A DNA stretch of 64,000 bases from Hippopus hippopus (lineage: Eukaryota > Mollusca > Bivalvia > Cardiida > Cardiidae), in the NCBI GenBank assembly GCA_946811185.2, contig OX328109.1, positions 39,974,129 to 40,038,128 of the forward strand, in the 5' to 3' direction. Shown here one piece after another: positions 8,662 through 15,970 of this stretch. The translations under genes were made by a program, and so were the position numbers. The notes beneath the pieces were generated by a model. It had not been told where the DNA came from, made no database searches, and saw only the letters and a program-made list of their open reading frames with translations. The first letter of the stretch is position 1, and the number at the start of each line of letters is the position of its first letter.

Positions 8662-8928
8662 ATGTTGGTGAAGCTGACTTTTTTTATGGTTTGTGCGATC
8701 ATTTTTAGAATTCCATTAGAAGATTTGTCTCAAAATAATATAGCCCTAGTGTGTTTAAGGTTAGAAAGATGTATTTTAAAAGACAAAGAAGTTCTAAAAA
8801 ATTTAGGAATTACAAACAAAATAAACAAGTTTATACACCATTATCATTGGATGTGTAGATATAATAAAGATTACAAGGAGAGGGCTATCGATGCAATGTT
8901 AACTAAATACGAAAAAGAAAATTTTTGA
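8662..8928 (+). CDS. Unrecognised small Polinton ORF, 88 aa
   Basis: A hydrophobic N-terminus (FFMVCAIIFRIPLEDL) precedes a basic helical C-terminus. The IPLEDL...VCLRLERCILKD spacing is faintly F-box-like, and F-box-type accessory genes do occur in Polintons, but this is weak. The start ATTAATTAATG does not match the TATAAAA leader. It may be degraded like its neighbours. Confidence 0.35.
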   Translation: MLVKLTFFMVCAIIFRIPLEDLSQNNIALVCLRLERCILKDKEVLKNLGITNKINKFIHHYHWMCRYNKDYKERAIDAMLTKYEKENF

Positions 8929-8956
8929 AAGAAATTTTAAAATATTTAGCCGTAAT

Positions 8957-9487
8957 GTGAAAATGAATGCAGGAAGATTAAAATCCTTTATAGGATATAA
9001 TGTAGATTACATTAAAAACTTTGCTGAATATTTAATAGAAAGATATCTTTCACAAGAAAAATATGAACAATGTACAACAAAGGAACTTAAAAGATTAATT
9101 AATATTCTCGATCTAAAAAAAGGGTGCGTAATATTAATAAAGAAAAAGAATCATATGTATCCTTTTTTGTGGATTATACTTTAGAATTACTTTCTGAAAT
9201 AAATCATTTGTTTGAAATTTTTAAAGATGGAGAAGATAAAACTAATAAAAAACATTTGAAACACAGAAAAGAGATAATAAGAATTGTAGAAAGAATAATA
9301 GAGATACATTTATTAGTTATTAAAACTGATCAAATTAATAGTGAAAAAACAAAAAGAATAATTAATAAAAAAAAGAGTATTATCAAATATAATATCTAAG
9401 AGAGAATGGAATAATTATAAAAATGGTTATCCTGTTTTATCTTTTATTGAACATCATTATAATGAAATACCAACAACATCAATGTAA
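8957..9487 (+). pseudogene. Unrecognised helical Polinton protein, frameshifted twice
   Basis: Three consecutive open pieces in different frames (8957-about 9120, about 9124-9390, about 9390-9487) appear to form one lysine/isoleucine-rich helical protein of about 176 codons. The breaks lie near the A7 run at 9116-9122 and near 9390. The last piece, ending PTTSM, was found by reading past the stop at 9399. No motif is recognised. The start follows GTGAAAATG. A perfect 12-bp hairpin begins 8 bp after the final stop. Confidence 0.45.
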
Positions 9488-9495
9488 TTTAAACG

Positions 9496-9523
9496 AAAAT
9501 ATAATTTAAACAAATTATATTTT
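9496..9523. terminator. 3'-end hairpin, 12-bp stem / 4-nt loop
   Basis: AAAATATAATTT, loop AAAC, AAATTATATTTT. It lies between the stop at 9487 and the start of the penton-like gene at 9535. It supports the reading of 8957-9487 as one gene ending at 9487. Confidence 0.55.
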
Positions 9524-9534
9524 TAATAAAAAAA

Positions 9535-10306
9535 ATGGAAAAGTTTTTAGAACAAATTGTAGAAAATACTAACCAAAAAACATAGTTCCAAATTATAATA
9601 AGCAACAACAAGACATGTTTTAGAACAAGGTTTAATCCACCACTTCAACTAAAAAAGGGTAGGGTGTGCGAAATAAGTTTAGTAAACCTCGAAACTTACT
9701 ACTCTTTTCCAAACATTGATGGAAAAAACAACATATTTATTTATTCCCCAGACAACGGTGCTTCATGGTTTAAGATTGAAATACCAGAAAGGAGTTATGA
9801 CCTTATAGACATTAATGATACCATTCATCAAGAGATGAGAAAGACGGACATTATGATGTATCCAATGACGAATATTATATTAATATTTCAGCAAACACGA
9901 ATACTCTAAAGTCCGTTCTTACCCTTGAAAACGGTTATCAAGTGGATTTCAATCATCCGCACGCCATTTCTAAAGTATTAGGATTTACTAACGCGAAATA
10001 CACGCAAGGATTTCGTGAGCCAGAGAATGTTGTAAACATTTTAAGTATAAACAGTTTGTTTGTTAACATTGATATTATTTCAGGAAGCTCTGTCAATGGG
10101 TTGACACAAAACACAATTTACTCTTTTTTTTTCCAAATGTTTCTCCCGGATATAAGATAGTTGAGAACCCAGTTAATCTGGTATACCTACCAATATCATT
10201 GGATGAAATACATGACATGGAGGTAAAGATAACGGATCAAAATGGAAATTTACTAAATCTTAGAGGTGAAAATATAACGCTTAGGTTTCATATTAGAGAA
10301 GCTTAA
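9535..10306 (+). pseudogene. Penton-like minor capsid protein, multiply frameshifted
   Basis: The ATG at 9535 follows TTTTTAATAAAAAA. The protein is readable across several frames: a short N-terminus, 9629-9840 (LKKGRVCEISLVNLETYYSF), 9860-10130 (DFNHPHAISKVLGF, NVVNILSINSLFVN) and 10130-10306 (LVYLPISLDEIHDMEVKI, ending ENITLRFHIREA). Beta-strand-rich content, length of about 256 codons and the conserved C-terminal strand pattern match the single-jelly-roll minor capsid (penton) protein of Polintons. At least four breaks occur, some at homopolymers (T10-11 near 10122). It would form the capsid vertices that hold the fibre. Confidence 0.7.
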
Positions 10307-10328
10307 TAAAAAATATAATAAATATAAA

Positions 10329-10898
10329 ATGACAAATTATACAGCAGTTAAAGTTAATATATCAAAAGGACAAAAGCAAAAGCTTCAACACGCTATTAAA
10401 AAAAATTGTCCGGTAAGTATTCGTTTAGGTCATGAGGATTCAAAAGGTAATGATATTATTGCAGTTACTAATTCACAAGCAAAGAAAATGGCTAAAGCCT
10501 ATGAGAATGGTAATGGTATCACGATTAGAATGAGTAATAGACAACTTAAACATAATACGAAAATAGAGGGAGGTTTTCTCGGAATGTTAGCAGGATTGGC
10601 TGCGAGAGCATTGCCAATGATCGCAAAAACCGTTTTACCGGCTTTAGGCGTCGGTGCTCTTTCTGGATTAGCCTCATCAGGAGTACAAAAAGCAATGGAA
10701 TCGGGTCTTTACCTTAAAAAAGGAGGATGTGTTTGTAAGATAGAAACTGATGGAGAAGGACTATATGTAGGACCGGCTAAAGGTAAAGGATTAGAATCTG
10801 TTGGCGATGGATTGTATTTAAAACAAGGTGGAAAGTTTTATGATGGAAGCGGTTTGCTTTTAGGACCTAATAGCCCATTTGCTAATATACCTATTTGA
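10329..10898 (+). CDS. Conserved hydrophobic Polinton virion-type protein, 189 aa
   Basis: Intact; the start follows ATAAATATAAAATG. The N-terminal half is basic (KVNISKGQKQKLQHAIKKN, a VSIRLG strand), followed by a Gly/Ala-rich hydrophobic segment at about residues 81-117 (GGFLGMLAGLAARALPMIAK, GALSGLASSG) and a repeated glycine turn pattern (GLYLKKGG, GLYVGPAKG, GLYLKQGG), ending FANIPI. This arrangement is a recurrent uncharacterised Polinton protein, likely a membrane-active or core virion component analogous to adenovirus minor proteins. The GG preceding the hydrophobic stretch could be a protease site (inference). Confidence 0.65.
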   Translation: MTNYTAVKVNISKGQKQKLQHAIKKNCPVSIRLGHEDSKGNDIIAVTNSQAKKMAKAYENGNGITIRMSNRQLKHNTKIEGGFLGMLAGLAARALPMIAKTVLPALGVGALSGLASSGVQKAMESGLYLKKGGCVCKIETDGEGLYVGPAKGKGLESVGDGLYLKQGGKFYDGSGLLLGPNSPFANIPI

Positions 10899-10933
10899 GG
10901 AGCTATCTTATAGAAAAATAATATTATTAAAAA

Positions 10934-11116
10934 ATGCGTAGTATATGTAACAAAAATAAAAAAGAATTCGTATTAAGTAGGCTTCGAGAAATAATTAAAA
11001 ATTTACATGAAATGAGTAATTATGCTATAACTAATTCATCAAAAGAAATATATAATTCATATATTAGATCTTTAAAAAAGCTATATTGTAATGTTATAAA
11101 TGATATTATTTTATGA
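10934..11116 (+). CDS. Small unrecognised Polinton ORF, 60 aa
   Basis: Basic, helical, 60 residues, starting after ATTATTAAAAAATG, the same A-rich leader as its neighbours; that leader is the main support for it. No recognised motif. It sits in a tight same-strand run (35 bp after the upstream stop, 4 bp before the next ATG). Confidence 0.4.
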   Translation: MRSICNKNKKEFVLSRLREIIKNLHEMSNYAITNSSKEIYNSYIRSLKKLYCNVINDIIL

Positions 11117-11120
11117 AAAA

Positions 11121-11490
11121 ATGTCTGTTTATTTGGTGCAAAGTCTAAGATTATTCAACCAAAAACGATCCATTGGCAACCATTTCACGGTTTAAAGTAT
11201 CCACCGAGAAAGGTAAATCCGGTAACCTGGGAATTTATAGTCAAGAAGAAATTACACTCAAACCCAAGGAAACAAAACGAATACAATTTGGGTTTGGGTT
11301 TATGATAACCAGAGGAGTTGTTTTAACCACGTTAGCATACTCTTTAAAAGAAAAGTGGTGTAGCATACAAAACGAGGTTAATATTGGAAATACAGAGGGT
11401 ATTATAATTACCATTACGAATAATTTGAGTGAAAACAATGTAAGAATTAAGGAAAAAGAACTTTTATGTCTCGTTTGTTATTTAAATTAA
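11121..11490 (+). pseudogene. dUTPase-fold protein, frame disturbed near its N-terminus
   Basis: The ATG at 11121 follows TTATGAAAAA, but that frame stops at 11195; the recognisable domain is in another frame from about 11149 to 11490. Its strand order mimics trimeric dUTPase: KSGNLGIYSQEEITLKP (motif-1 position), FGFMITRGV, then a VNIGNTEGIIITITN strand where the family has its catalytic Asp loop, and a final KELLCLVCYL strand. The catalytic Asp and the SSxG phosphate motif are not evident, so it may be a non-catalytic relative. The 3' end overlaps nothing essential; the next gene starts 20 bp downstream. Confidence 0.5.
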
Positions 11491-11510
11491 AATATCTTTC
11501 TAATAAAAAA

Positions 11511-12128
11511 ATGGAGATGAAAGAGAGTATTTATCCGAAATTACATACCGCTCCTCCTTTTGATGAGGGACAAGGTTATAGGTTACAGAAAATTAATGAG
11601 ATACAAACTTTTTTAGAAGGAGAGATTACAAGAAGAGAAGCTCTGAGTAAAAAATATTTTAGAGCAGCGAGAATAATAGATAATGTTGATACCGTATTGG
11701 CTTCAGTTACATTAGCATCAGGAGCTGGTGGAATGGTATTACTGACAACAGTTGTTGCGATACCAGCTGCACTCGCATTAGAAGCGGCAAGCATAGTTAC
11801 AGGAGTTTTAAGTTTAATTGGACAATATACTATTAGAAATTCTACTACAAAAGCTGAAAAACACGAAAAGATAATGACAATAGCGAGTACCAAGCTAAAT
11901 ACTATAGTGTCTCATGTATCCAAAGCCTTGAGTGATAACAAGGTTACCGATGAAGAGTTTCAACTGATTTTGGAAGAACTAGAAAAATATAAAGTTATGA
12001 AAGAAGAAATTCGTTCAAAGACAAAGAAGAAAATAAGTACTGAAACTGAAGAGTCATTGATAGAAAGAGGTAGGCAAGAAGCTCGTGAGTCCTTTCGGAG
12101 GTTGGTTGAAACGAATAATAAGGGTTAA
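11511..12128 (+). CDS. Conserved Polinton membrane protein, 205 aa
   Basis: The start is chosen at 11511 because it follows TTTCTAATAAAAAAATG; an in-frame ATG at 11466 lies inside the upstream gene. The layout is an N-terminal helical region (YRLQKINEIQTFLEGEI), two hydrophobic segments at about residues 50-105 (VLASVTLASGAGGMVLLTTV, AIPAALALEAASIVTG), then a long charged coiled-coil region (EKHEKIMTIASTKLN, DEEFQLILEELEKY). A recurrent but uncharacterised protein family in invertebrate Polintons. It probably inserts in membranes; its role is unknown. The downstream convergent hairpin at 12197 is 69 bp away. Confidence 0.65.
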   Translation: MEMKESIYPKLHTAPPFDEGQGYRLQKINEIQTFLEGEITRREALSKKYFRAARIIDNVDTVLASVTLASGAGGMVLLTTVVAIPAALALEAASIVTGVLSLIGQYTIRNSTTKAEKHEKIMTIASTKLNTIVSHVSKALSDNKVTDEEFQLILEELEKYKVMKEEIRSKTKKKISTETEESLIERGRQEARESFRRLVETNNKG

Positions 12129-12186
12129 AAGGAGTATTAGGAAACCAAAGATAAAATTTTCATGTGATTTTTCCTTAAGTTTATCG

Positions 12187-12327
12187 TTAAACAAATAATT
12201 TCATAATCTCATTGAGATTATGAAATTTCTCCAACCCATTCTTCTCTTGGATCTTTTGGATATGTTCTGAACTCATATATCTATGCTTACATTTCTTTGA
12301 TAGTATTATTTTTTCTAACTTCTCCAT
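12187..12327 (-). CDS. Small Polinton ORF, 46 aa, paralogous start to its neighbour
   Basis: A short minus-strand ORF beginning MEKLEKIILSKKCKHRY and ending NEIMKLFV. The start follows TATTATAAAATG. Its first eight codons and leader are nearly identical to the start of the next minus-strand ORF (12789), indicating duplication. A perfect 14-bp hairpin overlaps its last codons. Function unknown. Confidence 0.45.
   Translation of the reverse strand: MEKLEKIILSKKCKHRYMSSEHIQKIQEKNGLEKFHNLNEIMKLFV
12197..12227. terminator. Convergent 3'-end hairpin, 14-bp stem / 3-nt loop
   Basis: AATTTCATAATCTC, loop ATT, GAGATTATGAAATT. It lies between the plus-strand membrane-protein gene (stop 12128) and the minus-strand ORF whose stop is at 12187. 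The stem/loop geometry is identical to that at the other convergent junction (4493-4523). Confidence 0.6.
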
Positions 12328-12360
12328 TTTATAATATATTTAATATTATTAAATGAGTTA

Positions 12361-12789
12361 TTAAAGTGGGTATATATGGCAATATGAATGCTCATAGTTT
12401 AAGTTTCTTCCTCCATGTATTACTTCATTTACAAGACGAACAAAATCATTATTTTCTGGTGTATAATTAAGATCAAGAACTAGTTCTCTAAATTCTTCAT
12501 CGGATAGCAGAAGTATATACTCTACTAGTGTGGGATAGTATATTATTTTACCATACTCACCACTTATATAATTTCTTAATTTTCTATATCTTTTTAAAAT
12601 GCCTTTCTCAACTTTTGATAACATTTCTGTATAGGTGTCTGTATGATAATCTATTCCAAAATCTGTATACATTTGTAATATCATGTCACCAATCTCGGTA
12701 GGATTATTAATCTCACGTATGCATGAGTCAAGCCTTTTTTTCGTATCTATGATGATATCTGATCTTATTATTTTTTCTAACTTCTCCGT
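12361..12789 (-). pseudogene. Unrecognised Polinton ORF with ACG in place of the start codon
   Basis: The open frame runs from 12789 to the stop at 12361 (142 codons), but the position aligned with the ATG of the paralogous ORF at 12327 reads ACG after TATATAAA. The following codons EKLEKII are the same as in the paralogue, so the start has probably mutated; the first ATG is at 12684. The remaining protein is acidic and helical (YILLLSDEEFRELVLDL). No family recognised. Confidence 0.45.
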
Positions 12790-12826
12790 TTTATATATTC
12801 AAAATATTTATATTTAATTAATTTAA

Positions 12827-12898
12827 AAAACTGCATTAAAAACTGCGTTGAAAACTGCGTTGAAAACTGCATTAAAAACTGCGTTGAAAACTGTAATA
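12827..12898 (+). repeat. Six tandem 12-bp repeats, AAAACTGCRTTR
   Basis: Six head-to-tail 12-mers in perfect register: AAAACTGCATTA, AAAACTGCGTTG twice, AAAACTGCATTA, AAAACTGCGTTG, and a divergent AAAACTGTAATA. They lie in the 146-bp gap between divergent genes (12789 minus, 12936 plus), where a promoter or iteron-like protein-binding array would be expected. Confidence 0.85.
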
Positions 12899-12935
12899 CA
12901 AACTATGATATAAAAAAATATGTTACTAATAAAAA

Positions 12936-13815
12936 ATGTCTTTTTTAAAAATTACTGATCCCGCAAAAAGGGACCTAATTGTAAAAGAGTATCTTGAAAT
13001 TAAAAAGAATATTCGGGATAATCTACTAGCTGAGAGAACGGGTGAAAAAGATTTACAAACTGATCTTTCAAAGTTTTTTAGACTTATTACGGAAACGCAA
13101 AAAGCTACAACGAAGGAGATTAAAGAAGGACTTAAACCTATTAAAGAAGGTATAGAAAGCTTACCACAAGCTATTACGTTTCCAGCATTTCCATCTATCA
13201 CATTTTATGATAACCCATCTACAGATGGACCATCAAAAGAAAAAAAAGATACACAATTTTTTGGACCAATAGCAGAGAGTTACTTAAGAAAGTTTGCTAC
13301 TAAGTCTGAAGCCGATAAAAGATTTGGGCTATATGATAAGAATGGTGTTTTTTTATATTGGTAACAAACCAGTTGTTATTATAGATAATAATATTATTGT
13401 TGATGATGAAGAATATGAAGGAACCCGAGGGCTATGGGAGTTAATCATGTCTAGGGAACCGGATGATAGTATTTATGACGCTGAGGATCTTGATAATTAC
13501 GCGAAGTTGATAGTAAAAACTGCTGCCCTTCATAATAATTACCACCCAAAAAGTAAGTTTCCCAGAAACAATAAAGGATACAAACGGAAAAATATACTCA
13601 AACCCATTTGGTATAATAGGAAAAAGTATGAAGGAAGTGGGGTTGTTATCCCGTGTGACCCTAATGCATTAATAGAAAGACTAGACTTGTTGTTGGCAAG
13701 TAAAACAGCTGGTAACACAGGTGTAAGAAACGAGGTTGTTAGCATATGTGATGAATTAAAAAGGCAAGGTTTTATAAATTCAAACCGGTATAAAAAATTA
13801 ATGCATAAACTATAA
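12936..13815 (+). pseudogene. Conserved Polinton protein of unknown function, frameshifted
   Basis: The start follows TACTAATAAAAAATG. The first frame (12936-13364) has a helical N-terminus (KRDLIVKEYLEIKKNIRDN) and ends just after KRFGLYDKNG. The second (from about 13350 to 13815) continues with GNKPVVIIDNNIIVDDEEYE, GTRGLWELIMS and a highly conserved C-terminus (NALIERLDLLLASKTAGNTG, RNEVVSICDEL). The break falls in a T7 run at about 13350. This C-terminal motif recurs beside the pVI-like and capsid genes in many Polintons, so a structural or assembly role is likely (inference). Confidence 0.65.
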
Positions 13816-13818
13816 AAA

Positions 13819-14217
13819 ATGATTACGCCTATAAAAAGAGGATTTAAAAAAAAGTATTCATATGGTGGTGCTGGAATCTTTGACAGCATCGCTAACTTTT
13901 TTACGAAACTTTTTACTAGTAGCGCAACTAAGCAAATTGCGTCTTCTGCCTTCGATGTTGGAAAGAGTGTAGCTAAGGAAGGAGCAAAAAAGGCCTTAGA
14001 GGCTGGAAAGTGTGCCGCTGTAAACGCAGGAGAAAAATTAGTTAAAAAAGCTTTAACACCAAAATCACGAAAAATTCTAGAAAAACATACTGCTGTAGCT
14101 ACACCACAAAGTAAACCTATAGAACAAAACATCAGCAGCTTAATAGATGGAAGTGCCATTGCTATTCAAGACTTAGTTAAAAAATTAAACAGTGGGTCTG
14201 GTATTAAAACAATTTAA
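13819..14217 (+). CDS. pVI-like amphipathic minor virion protein, 132 aa
   Basis: Intact, starting after AACTATAAAAAATG, 3 bp after the previous stop. A basic N-terminus (KRGFKKKYSYGG) leads to AGIFDSIANFFTKLFTS, an amphipathic helix directly after a Gly-Gly, closely resembling how adenovirus pVI exposes its membrane-lytic helix after adenain cleavage. Then come Ala/Lys-rich helices (AKEGAKKALEAGKCA). It would link capsid to core and disrupt endosomal membranes during entry. It lies directly upstream of the major capsid gene. Confidence 0.7.
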   Translation: MITPIKRGFKKKYSYGGAGIFDSIANFFTKLFTSSATKQIASSAFDVGKSVAKEGAKKALEAGKCAAVNAGEKLVKKALTPKSRKILEKHTAVATPQSKPIEQNISSLIDGSAIAIQDLVKKLNSGSGIKTI

Positions 14218-14243
14218 TTTAAATTAAAATAATATAATAAAAA

Positions 14244-15524
14244 ATGAGTATTTTAGACATTAAAGAACCAATTTTAAAATATGCTAGCATTGATGAGTAT
14301 GAATACTTTGAGCATCCACCAAGTACGGGTATACAACTCAACAACTCAGGAGGAGATATTAGGATTAACATTGAAACCCAAGATATTTTTACGCATCCTA
14401 GTGAAAGTTATTTATTTATAGAAGGGCGCTTAACAAAGGCTGATGGAACAGCTTATGCAAATGCTGACAACGTTTCTCTAACAAACAACGCCCTCATGCA
14501 TCTTTTTAAAAATATTAGTTATCGACTATCTGGTAAGGAGATTGAATCCATAATGCATCCTGGTCAGGCTACTACAATGCTTGGGTTGTTAAAATATCCA
14601 GATGATTTCTCAAAATCACAGGGGTTAAACCAATTGTGGTATAAGGATACAACACCCCTAGCAGATGATCAAAACATTGGTTGGAATATAAGAAAATTAT
14701 ACGTTATTAATAATTCTGATCCAAAAGGCACATTTAGCTTTAGAGTTCCATTGAAGCATATATTTGGTTTTTGTGAGGATTATAATAAAGTCTTATATGG
14801 TATGACACACTCTCTCACATTAACGAGAAATGATGATGATAATGCAATCTTTAGAGCCAACGGTGTTGCTGCTGGTAAAATTACGTTAGATAAATTAACA
14901 TGGTTTATGCCTCACGTTATTCCTGCGGATAAGGAAAAGATGGAACTTTATAAATTTATCGAGAAAAAAGAAACATTTCCAGTTGGATATAGAGTGCTAC
15001 AATGTGCCTCTATCGCGGTTCCCCAGGCAATAACATTTACTTGGCAACTTCCCTCTCCTGCATCTCCCGAGGTGCCACGTTTTATCATTGTTGGCTTTCA
15101 GACTGATAAAATTGGTGACCAAGAGCAAAATCCATCCATATTTGACAACTTAGGCGTTAAAAATATTTATGTCATATTTAATTCCTCTAAATATCCCAAG
15201 GCTGAATACAATCTTTCATTTACTAGGCAGCAATTTAGTAGAGCGTATGGTGACGCCGCATTATTTAGATCTAAATTTTTTAACATGATTGAGTTGGTAT
15301 CAAATCCTAACTTTACCCCCTCAGAGTACAAAACCCTTTATCCTTTGTTTTTGTTTGATATTTCCAAGCAAAGTGAAAAGTTAAAATATTCTACTAGCGA
15401 TATTTTGATTAAGGCATATTTTGACGCAAATGTGCCCGTGGGCACAGAAGCATATGCCGTTATTATTAGTGATAGGTTAATAAGCTTCCAGTCTGATGGA
15501 AATAAAATGAGTGTTGTGTATTAA
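14244..15524 (+). CDS. MCP: Major capsid protein, double jelly-roll (hexon-type)
   Basis: Intact, 426 aa. The start follows AATATAATAAAAAATG. Recognisable Polinton/adintovirus MCP features: YEHPPSTGIQLNNSGG-type opening (here EYEYFEHPPSTGIQ), GDIRINIETQDIFTHPSESY, the first barrel with LFKNISYRLSGKEIES, LGLLKYPDDF, SFRVPLKHIFGFCEDYNKV, and the second barrel starting near VLQCASIAVPQAITFTWQLP through RFIIVGFQTDKI to YAVIISDRLISF. Homotrimers form the icosahedral capsid. It is flanked upstream by the pVI-like gene and downstream by the NUMOD1-like gene, the usual Polinton neighbourhood. No breaks seen. Confidence 0.93.
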   Translation: MSILDIKEPILKYASIDEYEYFEHPPSTGIQLNNSGGDIRINIETQDIFTHPSESYLFIEGRLTKADGTAYANADNVSLTNNALMHLFKNISYRLSGKEIESIMHPGQATTMLGLLKYPDDFSKSQGLNQLWYKDTTPLADDQNIGWNIRKLYVINNSDPKGTFSFRVPLKHIFGFCEDYNKVLYGMTHSLTLTRNDDDNAIFRANGVAAGKITLDKLTWFMPHVIPADKEKMELYKFIEKKETFPVGYRVLQCASIAVPQAITFTWQLPSPASPEVPRFIIVGFQTDKIGDQEQNPSIFDNLGVKNIYVIFNSSKYPKAEYNLSFTRQQFSRAYGDAALFRSKFFNMIELVSNPNFTPSEYKTLYPLFLFDISKQSEKLKYSTSDILIKAYFDANVPVGTEAYAVIISDRLISFQSDGNKMSVVY

Positions 15525-15547
15525 GATTTTTTTCCTTCTTATAAAAA

Positions 15548-15902
15548 ATGATAAAGGTTTCAGATTTAAAAAAAAGTTCTCAGAGAGAATAATATAAAAT
15601 TTTACTCTTTCTGGGATAAAAAACGGTTAATTAAGTTGGCAAAAGAACATGGTTTGTCGCCAGAGGAGTCACCTAAACAGTCTAAACCAAAACCAGAAAA
15701 GGAAAAAGATCCTAGGTTTGATAGGTTAAAAATTATTATGCATAATCCTAGAAGTGTTACTTTAGAGGATGTTGAAAATGGAGAAATAAAAAGATTTCCA
15801 TCAATTTATATGGCAGGTAAGTTTACGGACTGTTGTCCTCAAACGATTTTGAATTATAATGGGAAAGTTTGGGGAAATAAATATAAGATTAGCGTCCAGT
15901 AA
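15548..15902 (+). pseudogene. NUMOD1/IENR1-like small DNA-binding protein, frameshifted
   Basis: The ATG at 15548 follows CTTATAAAAA. The first frame gives MIKVSDLKKKFSERII and stops at 15598; the rest is in another frame (FWDKKRLIKLAKEHGL, a Pro/Lys linker, then RSVTLEDVENGEIKRFPSIY and ILNYNGKVWGNKYKISV). The C-terminal 50 residues have the pattern of the NUMOD1/IENR1 modular helix-turn-helix found in homing endonucleases and viral proteins. The break is at about 15595 in an AT-rich stretch. It would bind DNA or act as regulator; the role in Polintons is not known. Confidence 0.6.
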
Positions 15903-15970
15903 TATGATATGGTCATAATGAAATTTTTGAAGAAAAAAATAGTTTAAGAAATTTATACTTATTATAAAAA

